From the NCBI GenBank assembly GCA_030141605.1, contig JAQGDQ010000244.1:62001-126000 (forward strand): 64,000 nucleotides of DNA, written 5' to 3'. Positions 46,312 to 64,000 of this stretch are shown in pieces (position 1 is the first letter of the stretch; each line of letters opens with the position of its first letter). Under the pieces are notes generated by a model. It made no database searches. It was not told the origin of the DNA and worked only from the letters and a program-made list of their open reading frames with translations. Position numbers and translations under genes: made by a program. Source of the stretch: Tubiluchus corallicola. Its lineage: Eukaryota; Priapulida; Priapulimorpha; Priapulimorphida; Tubiluchidae.

Positions 46312-49300
46312 CCACGCATTAGAAACCATCTGATTAGCTAGTTACAAGAGAAGCCTACAAGCTTAGACTACTCATTAGAAGCCATCTGATTAGCTAGTTA
46401 CAAGAGAAGCCTACAAGCTTAGACGACACATTAGAAGCCATGTGACTAGCTAGTTACAACAGAAGCCTACCAGCTTAGACAACACATTGGAAGCCATCTG
46501 ATTAGCTAGTTACAAGAGAAGCCTACAAGCTTAGACAACACATTGGAAGCCATCTGATTAGCTAGTTACAAGAGAAGCCTACAAGCTTAGACAACACATT
46601 AGAAGCCATCTGATTAGCTAGTTACAAGAGAAGCCTACAGGCTTAGACCACACATTAGAAGCCATCTGATTAGCTAGTTACAAGAGAAGCCTACAAGCTT
46701 GGACAACACATTAGAAGCCGTCTGATTAGCTAGTTACAAGATAAGCCTACAAGCTTAGACAACACATTAGAAGCCGTCTGATTAGCTACTTACAAGAGAA
46801 GCCTACAAGCTTAGACAACACATTAGAAGCCATCTGATTAGCTAGTTACAAGAGAAGCCTACAAGCTTAGACAACACATTAGAAGCCATCTGATTAGCTA
46901 GTTACAAGAGAAGCCTACAAGCTTAGACGACACATTAGAAGCCATCTGATTAGCTAGTTACAAGAGAAGCCTACCAGCTTAGACCACACATTAGAAGCCA
47001 TCTGATTAGCTAGTTATAAGAGAAGCCTACAAGCTTAGACAACACATTAGAAGCCATCTGATTAGCTAGTTACAAGAGAAGCCTACAAGCTTAGACTACA
47101 CATTAGAAGCCATCTGATTAGCTAGTTACAAGAGAAGCCTACAAGCTTAGACAACACATTAGAAGCCATCTGATTAGCTAGTCACAAGAGAAGCCTATAA
47201 ACTTGGAGAACACATGGGAAGCCATCTGATTAGCTAGCCACAAGAGAAGCCTACAAGCTTAGACCACACATTAGAAGCCATCTGATTAGCTAGTTACAAG
47301 AGAAGCCTACAAGCTTAGACAACACATTAGAAGCCATCTGATTAGCTAGTTACAAGAGAAGCCTACAAGCTTAGACAACGCATTAGAAGCCATCTGATTA
47401 GCTAGTTACAAGAGAAGCCTACAAGCTTAGATCACACATTAGAAGCCATCTGATTAGCTAGTTACAAGAGAAGCCTACCAGCTTAGACCACACATTAGAA
47501 GCCATCTGATTAGCTAGTTACAAGAGAAGCCTACAAGCTTAGACAACACATTAGAAGCCATCTGATTAGCTAGTTACAAGAGAAGCCTACAAGCTTAGAC
47601 TACACATTAGAAGCCATCTGATTAGCTAGTTACAAGAGAAGCCTACAAGCTTAGACAACACATTAGAAGCCATCTGATTAGCTAGTCACAAGAGAAGCCT
47701 ATAAACTTGGAGAACACATGAGAAGCCATCTGATTAGCTAGCCACAAGAGAAGCCTACAAGCTTAGACAACACATTAGAAGCCATCTGATTAGCTAGTTA
47801 CAAGAGAAGCCTACCAGCTTAGACAACACATTAGAAGCCATCTGATTAGCTAGTTACAAGAGAAGCCTACCAGCTTAGACCACACATTAGAAGCCATCTG
47901 ATTAGCTAGTTACAAGAGAAGCCTACAAGCTTAGACAACACATTAGAAGCCATCTGATTAGCTAGTTACAAGAGAAGCCTACAAGCTTAGACTACACATT
48001 AGAAGCCATCTGATTAGCTAGTTACAAGAGAAGCCTACAAGCTTAGACAACACATTAGAAGCCATCTGATTAGCTAGTCACAAGAGAAGCCTATAAACTT
48101 GGAGAACACATGAGAAGCCATCTGATTAGCTAGCCACAAGAGAAGCCTACAAGCTTAGACAACACATTAGAAGCCATCTGATTAGCTAGTTACAAGAGAA
48201 GCCTACCAGCTTAGACAACACATTAGAAGCCATCTGATTAGCTAGTTACAAGAGAAGCCTACAAGCTTAGACAACACATTGGAAGCCATCTGATTAGCTA
48301 GTTACAAGAGAAGCCTACAAGCTTAGACTACACATTAGAAGCCATCTGATTAGCTAGTTACAAGAGAAGCCTACAAGCTTAGACAACACATTAGAAGCCA
48401 TCTGATTAGCTAGTCACAAGAGAAGCCTATAAACTTGGAGAACACATGAGAAGCCATCTCATTAGCTAGCCACAAGAGAAGCCTACAAGCTTAGACCACA
48501 CATTAGAAGCCATCTGATTAGCTAGTTACAAGAGAAGCCTACAAGCTTAGACAACACATTAGAAGCCATCTGATTAGCTAGTTACAAGAGAAGCCTACAA
48601 GCTTAGACAACACATTAGAAGCCATCTGATTAGCTAGTTACAAGAGAAGCCTACAAGCTTAGACAACACATTAGAAGCCATCTGATTAGCTAGTTACAAG
48701 AGAAGCCTACAAGCTTAGACAACACATTAGAAGCCGTCTGATTAGCTAGTTACAAGAGAAGCCTACAAGCCTAGACAACACATTGGAAGCCATCTGATTA
48801 GCTAGTTACAAGAGAAGCCTACAAGCTTAGACAACACATTAGAAGCCATCTGATTAGCTAGTTACAAGAGAAGCCTACAAGCTTAGATCACACATTGGAA
48901 GCCATCTGATTAGCTAGTTACAAGAGAAGCCTACAAGCTTAGACAACACATTGGAAGCAATCTGATTAGCTAGTTACAAGAGAAGCCTACAAGCTTAGAC
49001 AACACATTGGAAGCCATCTGATTAGCTAGTTACAAGAGAAGCCTACAAGCTTAGACAACACATTAGAAGCCATCTGATTAGCTAGTTACAAGAGAAGCCT
49101 ACAAGCTTAGATCACACATTAGAAGCCATCTGATTAGCTAGTTACAAAAGAAGCCTACAAGCTTAGACCACACATTAGAAGCCATCTGATTAGCTAGTTA
49201 CAAGAGAAGCCTACGAGCTTAGACAACGCATTAGAAGCCGTCTGATTAGCTAGTTACAAGAGAAGCCTACAAGCTTAGACGACACATTAGAAGCCATCTG

Positions 49301-51799
49301 ATTAGCTAGTTACAAGAGAAGCCTACAAGCTTAGACAACGCATTAGAAGCCATCTGATTAGCTAGTTACAAGAGAAGCCTACAAGCTTAGACAACACATT
49401 GGAAGCCATCTGATTAGCTAGTTACAAGAGAAGCCTACAAGCTTAGACAACACATTGGAAGCCATCTGATTAGCTAGTTACAAGAGAAGCCTACAAGCTT
49501 AGACAACGCATTAGAAGCCATCTGATTAGCTAGTTACAAGAGAAGCCTACAAGCTTAGATCACACATTAGAAGCCATCTGATTAGCAAGTTACAAGAGAA
49601 GCCTACAAGCTTAGACAACGCATTGGAAGCCATCTGATTAGCTAGTTACAAGAGAAGCCTACAAGCTTAGACAACACATTAGAAGCCATCTGATTAGCTA
49701 GTTACAAGAGAAGCCTACAAGCTTAGACGACACATTAGAAGCCATCTGATTAGCTAGTTACAAGAGAAGCCTACAAGCTTAGACGACACATTAGAAGCCA
49801 TCTGATTAGCTAGTCACAAGAGAAGCCTACAAGCTTAGACAACACATTAGAAGCCATCTGATTAGCTAGTTACAAGAGAAGCCTACAAGCTTAGATCACA
49901 CATTAGAAGCCATCTGATTAGCTAGTTACAAGAGAAGCCTACAAGCTTAGATCACACATTAGAAGCCATCTGATTAGCTAGTTACAAGAGAAGCCTACAA
50001 GCTTAGACGACACATTAGAAGCCATCTGATTAGCTAGTTACAAGAGAAGCCTACAAGCTTAGACCACACATTGGAAGCCATCTGATTAGCTAGTTACAAG
50101 AGAAGCCTACAAGCTTAGACAACACAGTAGAAGCCATCTGATTAGCTAGTCACAAGAGAAGCCTACAAGCTTAGACGACACATTAGAAGCCATCTGATTA
50201 GCTAGTCACAAGAGAAGCCTACAAGCTTAGACGACACATTAGAAGCCATCTGATTAGCTAGTTACAAGAGAAGCCTACAAGCTTAGACCACACATTGGAA
50301 GCCATCTGATTAGCTAGTCACAAGAGAAGCCTACAAGCTTAGACAACACATTAGAAGCCATCTGATTAGCTAGTTACAAGAGAAGCCTACAAGCTTAGAC
50401 GACACATTAGAAGCCATCTGATTAGCTAGTTACAAGAGAAGCCTACAAGCTTAGACCACACATTGGAAGCCATCTGATTAGCTAGTTACAAGAGAAGCCT
50501 ACAAGCTTAGACAACACATTAGAAGCCATCTGATTAGCTAGTCACAAGAGAAGCCTACAAGCTTAGACAACACATTAGAAGCCATCTGATTAGCTAGTTA
50601 CAAGAGAAGCCTACAAGCTTAGACAACACATTAGAAGCCATCTGATTAGCTAGTTACAAGAGAAGCCTACAAGCTTAGACAACGCATTAGAAGCCATCTG
50701 ATTAGCTAGTTACAAGAGAAGCCTACAAGCTTAGATCACACATTAGAAGCCATCTGATTAGCAAGTTACAAGAGAAGCCTACAAGCTTAGACAACGCATT
50801 AGAAGCCGTCTGATTAGCTAGTTACAAGAGAAGCCTACAATCTTACACAACACATTGGAAGCCATCTGATTAGCTAGTTACAAGAGAAGCCTACAAGCTT
50901 AGACAACAGATTATAAGCCATCTGATTAGCTAGTTACAAGAGAAGCCTACAAGCTTAGACGACACATTAGAAGCCATCTGATTAGCTAGTTACAAGAGAA
51001 GCCTACCAGCTTAGAAAACACATTAGAAGCCATCTGATTAGCTAGTTACAAGAGAAGCCTACAAGCTTAGAAAACACATTAGAAACCATCTGATTAGCTA
51101 GTTACAAGAGAAGCCTACAAGCTTAGAAAACACATTAGAAGCCATCTGATTAGCTAGTTACAAGAAAAGCTTACAAGCTTAGACAACACATTGGAAGCCA
51201 TCTGATTAGCTAGTTACAAGAGAAGCCTACAAGCTTAGACGACACATTAGAAGCCATCTGATTAGCTAGTTACAAGAGAAGCCTACAAGCTTAGACAACA
51301 CATTGGAAGCCATCTGATTAGGTAGTTACAAGAAAAGCTTACAAGCTTAGACCACACATTAGAAGCCATCTGATTAGCTAGTTACAAGAGAAGCCTACAA
51401 GCTTAGACCACACATTAGAAGCCGTCTGATTAGCTAGTTACAAGAGAAGCCTACAAGCTTAGACAACACATTGGAAGCCATCTGATTAGCTAGTTACAAG
51501 AAAAGCTTACAAGCTTAGACCACACATTAGAAGCCATCTGATTAGCTAGTTACAAGAGAAGCCTACAAGCTTAGACCACACATTAGAAGCCGTCTGATTA
51601 GCTAGTTACAAGAGAAGCCTACAAGCTTACACAACACATTGGAAGCCATCTGATTAGCTAGTTACAAGAGAAGCCTACAAGCTTAGACAACACATTAGAA
51701 GCCATCTGATTAGCTAGTTACAAGAGAAGCCTACAGGCTTAGACCACACATTAGAAGCCATCTGATTAGCTAGTTACAAGAGAAGCCTACAAGCTCAGA
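46312..51799. repeat. 56-bp satellite array, about 98 units
   Basis: Units of 56 bp read AGAAGCCATCTGATTAGC, then TAGTTACAAG, then AGAAGCCTACAAGCTTAGAC, then AACACATT. The first AGAA(A/G)CCATC is at 46321 and the last at 51753: exactly 97 periods, with no net indel over 5.4 kb. Both halves of the unit open with AGAAGCC, 28 bp apart. Substitution variants recur. One strongly divergent unit (ATAAACTTGGAGAACACATG) appears at 47197, 47701, 48093 and 48429, spaced by 9, 7 and 6 units, so larger blocks were copied. All frames are interrupted by stops. There are no unique spacers. It lies between SNRNP35 and FBXO16. Confidence 0.97.
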
Positions 51800-52293
51800 C
51801 ATGAATAATTATCTTGCATTATTTAAATGTAATTCATTGTACAATTTATTTGTAAACATGATACACATCTTCCTTTGTATTTGTGCAATAATCTTGATCA
51901 TTAAATAATGTCACAAACAAGCACAATCTCTTGAAGCTAACAACATCATTGAGTCTACGCAACTACTTATCTCAGTAAAATTCACTCACAATACAATACT
52001 ACTGTGGAAAAAAATGTCTAAAACAAAATGGTGATTGTCAAATAAATCCAGTTATGCAACTAAATATTTCTCAATAAAGGTTTATATGAAAAAAAGACTA
52101 ATTCTTACAAAATTGCATATTTCCAGATTTTTGAAGAACGGAAATCTTTACTGGGTAAATGGGTAAGTATATTATTACTCCTTAGCTTTACATAGTAAAC
52201 TTAGATTTTTCATTTTATACTCGTTTTGCTTGCAACAGTTTGAGATAATCAGATTGTTATTAACTAGTGTAGTTATATTTGCAATGTCTGTAT
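51800..52293. other. Intergenic DNA after the satellite
   Basis: AT-rich unique-looking sequence with no gene or repeat family that I recognise. Confidence 0.4.
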
Positions 52294-52813
52294 CAGTGGC
52301 GACTTTTGTATCGGTACTGTGGAACTGCAGCACCCCCTATTCTCACTCGATATTATCGATAAAATTCAGTATAATGAGTCTTTTTTCTTTAGTTCTTTTT
52401 TTATACTTGTACAAAGCCAGAGCATCTGAGGGTAGTACTGTTTGCTTCACAACCCAGCACAGTGCACTCTAGCAACGCGGTGTTTGGCTGTTTTGCACAT
52501 GCGGACATGTCTGAGCTTAGGTAGAAAAAGTATTGTCGCGCACACAGTTTGCTGTCAGTTATCACGTGCTTGCCGTGAATGGATCAAGCTTGAACTGTGA
52601 CAATTTAGGCTATCAGTAAGCAAAAAATATTTTTTTGTTTAGGATATTATCAAGTTTATGCCTAAACTTTTGTATGTTTGTTTGTTTAAAATTACAATTA
52701 CAAATTTCAACATTAAAATTACATATGTTTGTTTCGTTTTACACAGTATTAAAACAATGGCTACAAATTTTCTGAAGCTGCACCTCCTCTAATTTTAGTT
52801 ATGAGTCGCCACT
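52294..52813. mobile_element. hAT-like MITE, sister of 23235, with target duplication
   Basis: Ends CAGTGGCGACTTTTGTATCG and inverted AGTCGCCACT(G). GTCTGTAT occurs at 52286-52293 and 52814-52821, an 8-bp duplication if the final G belongs to it. The interior matches 23235-23778, including GGAACTGCAGCACCCCCTAT. Confidence 0.8.
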
Positions 52814-53614
52814 GTCTGTATTGTTTTCCTTTTATAATTCATATAAAACACTAATTCAATCGTACATATTAATTTCGCTGGTATATATATATATATATAT
52901 ATAAAAACCATTTGCCATTGGTGTTTTATTTTTCGAGTTGGGCCCACTGGGAGGAACAGGGGCGAAAAATCTCCAAAAATTTTTTGCCCGTAACATTATT
53001 TAGATTTCGCAAGAGGGTCACTAATGCATGCTGCGGGCATTTTCCCGGACCCAACTCTCAATTTTTTCGAAATTTTGGCCAAACTGTAGAACGGTGTTCA
53101 GTGGGATTCTTGGAAGGAGATATATGGCTGTTTAGAAAGAGGAAGAACAGGGCTACACGATGATGTGGGGTATATTTTGGGACACATCCACCAAGAGGAG
53201 TAGCAAGGAGTTAATTAGATGTTGCATTTTCGGCAATTTTCGCTTAGAAAACTGCTGACGCAAAGCCATTGTTCTGACATCATCCATTATACTCTGTCTA
53301 TAACTTTAATTCAGTAAAAGCTTGCTACTGCTGGTTTGGTGCTAGGTAAACAAACCAACACTAAGTAGGATGTTCGCGCACTGTCGATTATAAGTGGATT
53401 TATAAGCAAAAATCTTTGCGGGGCTTTTGCTAGTTATGTACTAATTTATTAATGTATTAATTTAATTTAATTCATTAATATGATGCATTTTTCATTTAAT
53501 ATTTATTACCTGTACAATACACTGTACACTCTACATTACCTGTACAATTACAATGTACACTCTACATCACCTGTACCTTACTCACAGGCAGCATTTTCAA
53601 CCAATTGATAATGT
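52814..53614. other. Intergenic DNA without recognisable gene
   Basis: A TA dinucleotide run lies at 52880-52902. The open frame at 52912-53163 (83 codons) has no family features. Two near-identical CTGTACA...CACTCTACAT segments lie around 53511-53570. Confidence 0.4.
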
Positions 53615-53934
53615 TGTGTTTTGTTCCTCTCTGAAGGCTCGTAGAGAAAACCAGAAAACACGTCAAATTAAACTAGTTTATTATACGAGAATTCTACAAC
53701 CCAAAAGTATGAAGGAACGCGAAATGTTTACAGTAAATGTGATAATCTGGAAACGTGAAAATGAGAAAGCGTATCTGAGAATCTGAGAATACGAGGATAC
53801 AAGAGAATAAACTCCAGCGGCCAGCTCCGTCTTATATATCAGTGCAAAGGAACAATCTAGAAATAGAAAGTTCTCAAAACTTCTACAAAGTAAGAAGATT
53901 GTTCTACGATACTATAGAACAACAACAGGGGTGT
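53615..53934 (-). mobile_element. Solo-LTR-like element, inverted sister of 23951
   Basis: On the reverse strand it starts TGTTGTTCTATAG, carries a TATATAAG box, and ends in AACAAAACACA, like the copy at 23951-24274. On the strand of the FBXO16-like gene it is antisense. It ends about 470 bp upstream of that gene's start codon. Confidence 0.55.
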
Positions 53935-53935
53935 G

Positions 53936-54342
53936 CAAATTGCGGCCCGCGAAGAGATTTGTCAACCTAATGAAAGTGCGGCCCGGGCGATTAATTGAAT
54001 GTATCCAGCTAAATCCATGCCATGATCCCAAAGATAGTGCGGGTAGTTTTTTCTACTAGATCGGATGCCATTAACCCTTACAAGACGGCTGTAGCTTAAT
54101 AACAATGTACTAAACAGACTGTGTAATACACATTACTAATATGCATTGTAATGAAATTACCACTATCTGTCCTGAAAGTAGAAATATATGCTTTGTAATA
54201 TAAATTTTAATAACTTCTAAAATAGTTTCTTGAGTGTAGTAGTAATGATGTACGCAGGTCGGATGCAAAAAAAAATCGATGTACTTGGCTCCTTGATCAA
54301 ACTGCCTGTGGCCCGGCTAGTCAGATAATTTACACACCCCTG
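53936..54342. mobile_element. hAT-like MITE (CAGGGGTGTGCAAATTGCGG ends)
   Basis: Ends CAGGGGTGTGCAAATTGCGG and inverted CAGATAATTTACACACCCCTG, with GGCCCG words near both. No clear 8-bp duplication is left. It lies directly beside the solo LTR and 60 bp before the FBXO16-like start codon, so it probably contributes to that gene's 5' UTR or promoter. Confidence 0.75.
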
Positions 54343-54401
54343 TTCTACAATATTGTATTTAATTTTAGTGAATCTCCACAATTGATAATAACTTTGTTTG
54401 T

Positions 54402-62538
<8,137 letters not shown>

Positions 62539-62934
62539 GAATTGTGACTACAGAACTTCTAAGTTTATCTCATTTGTGGTTTTTCTAAGTATTTTTACAT
62601 TAGAAAATTTATCTTAGCTGATTTTGTCAGATAATCTTAATTCGGTTATCGCAGTTGCAGAAACTTATCATCTCTTGCAAAGCAAAAAATCAGTTTTCCT
62701 TGTGTTTCAATCCTCGAGTTTTTCTCTAGATTTGTATTTATCTGTTCTGTGGAATTCAAGATTTCTGTTTTCGCAAAATTTCTGATTAGGAAATGCTTGA
62801 AGTTATACATTAGTTAACCATATTTACGAATTTTTAAAATCATTCCAAACATTTTGCAAGGCTAGTTATTATTACACTGTATAAAACTTTATTCAATGCT
62901 TACTAAGAGCTTGACATGTAGTTTTGCACACATT
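62539..62934 (+). other. Probable 3' UTR of the FBXO16-like gene
   Basis: Downstream of the stop codon the sequence is T-rich, with no exact AATAAA in this interval; ATAAAACTTTATT at about 62880 is a weak candidate and AATAAACTG near 63810 a clearer one. The true end cannot be fixed by eye. Confidence 0.35.
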
Positions 62935-63390
62935 ATAATCTCGGTTTGCCGGACCTCGCTTTTACGGATATCTGAAGTCCCGCGTACTACGGACACAGTT
63001 TGTTGTTCCACAAGCTGACCGCTAGTTAGCAGGCTGTCACTTTGTTCACAACATTACATCAGTGTAACCACGTGTATATCTCTATGCATAAAAGTATAGA
63101 GTCAATTATGCGGAGTTATCCGAGTCAAATGACGGCAGTTTTTATATACTTTTGCATAGGAGCAACCCGTACTAGACATTTTTGGGGCAATTAGGCGATT
63201 GATTCTACATTACCGTGAGTCTAGTACATGGTACTTGCTGTATTATAGCTTAGTATAGGAGACAATTAGGCGATTGATTCTACATTACAGTGAGTCTAGT
63301 ACACTGCGCCTACTGTATTAGCTTGGTATTTGTAAGTACGGAGAATCGACAAAGTCTCATTGCTTCTGTCTGGCAAACAGAGATATTAGT
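62935..63390. mobile_element. Tigger-like MITE, relative of 6323
   Basis: It contains ATCTCGGTTTGCCGGACC on the left and GTCTGGCAAACAGAGATAT on the right. A 70-bp segment with GGCGATTGATTCTACATTAC is duplicated inside. It lies downstream of the FBXO16-like gene. Confidence 0.65.
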
Positions 63391-64000
63391 GTATTTCTTT
63401 GTTATACATGTAAACGTACATCTCTTCAGTAAATTCCATTAAGCTTGGCACTTTGTTCATTCCACTATTTATGTTTTTCGTTTGAGTGTGAATCACTTTA
63501 CTGAGGAATAGTCCAAATAAAAACAAACACAAACAAATTTAGTACTTGTACCTATTAGTGAGCAAAGACGTGTATGGATTTTCTGATTAATGAATTCTAA
63601 TCCAGTCATTTATCATTGCACAATAACTATTTGTTTGATATAGCTGGTTTAGCATTTGAGCATTAAATAAGTAAGATTATCATAAATTGTGCCTTAAGAG
63701 TCTTATAAGTAATATTGATTGTTGCTGTAAAACTATGTGTGTTTACAATTCATTATAGAGCACAGCATTTTTATTCATTTTATATCATAGATGTGATATT
63801 TATTATACTTAAATAAACTGTTTATCTGAGTGAATAGATCTGGTTATGTTTTAAACATAGGCTTAATAATAATAATTGCATATTATCAAAGGACGCTATA
63901 TATATCATATATCTATATCAAAGCAGTCTAAACACTGAACATATTCTTTGCAAAATGCCATAAAATATTTAAAAAATGATGGTATTACCCTTTAGCTTAC
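63391..64000. other. Right-edge intergenic DNA
   Basis: AT-rich with short TAATAA and TATATC runs. No gene or repeat family recognised. Confidence 0.4.

Noticed and set aside
46312-51799. Regular short repeats reminiscent of a CRISPR array
   Set aside because: Units are contiguous and near-identical over all 56 bp, with no unique spacers and no cas genes.

Overview
The window is AT-rich animal nuclear DNA with long GT-AG introns. It carries at least five protein-coding genes and a dense load of mobile and tandem repeats. The gene set (ING-type PHD protein, GGCT-like enzyme, minor-spliceosome SNRNP35, FBXO16-like F-box protein, NRPS-like reductase) and the repeat set (5S-headed SINE, tRNA-headed SINEs, Penelope-like foldback, tRNA-Leu-primed LTR fragments, CAGT/TA Tigger-like MITEs, hAT-like and TTAA piggyBac-like MITEs) point to an invertebrate metazoan. 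I cannot name the phylum from the sequence. There is no bacterial operon, CRISPR array or phage.

Layout. 1-1035 is a 114-bp tandem array that runs off the left edge. 1072-18406 (+) holds the last 12 exons of a large enzyme: a carrier-protein thioester reductase domain followed by a classical short-chain dehydrogenase. Its 5' part, probably adenylation and carrier domains, lies outside the window. 18407-22701 is a nested transposon block. 22702-26998 (-) is an ING1/2-like gene in three coding exons. 29677-34170 (-) is a GGCT-like gene in four exons. 34260-37640 is repeat DNA with a tRNA-Leu primer-site motif interrupted by a 2.7-kb TTAA-flanked insertion. 39107-39736 (-) is a single-exon SNRNP35. 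40-54 kb is gene-poor and dominated by a 5.5-kb array of about 98 copies of a 56-bp unit (46312-51799). 54402-62538 (+) is an FBXO16-like gene in six coding exons. Its introns hold three tandem arrays and several MITEs.

All exon joins were deduced by eye from GT/AG sites, continuous reading phase and family similarity recalled from memory; no alignment was run. The genes do not form an evident pathway. GGCT acts in glutathione turnover, ING reads chromatin, SNRNP35 serves U12 splicing, FBXO16 is a putative ubiquitin-ligase adaptor, and the reductase probably releases a carrier-bound acid as an aldehyde or alcohol. The points most worth a second look are the animal NRPS-like terminus with a decayed duplicated exon, a hammerhead-ribozyme-like core in a Penelope-like foldback, a 5S-headed SINE with a clean target duplication, the higher-order structure of the 56-bp satellite, and inverted LINE tails that bracket four exons of the reductase gene.
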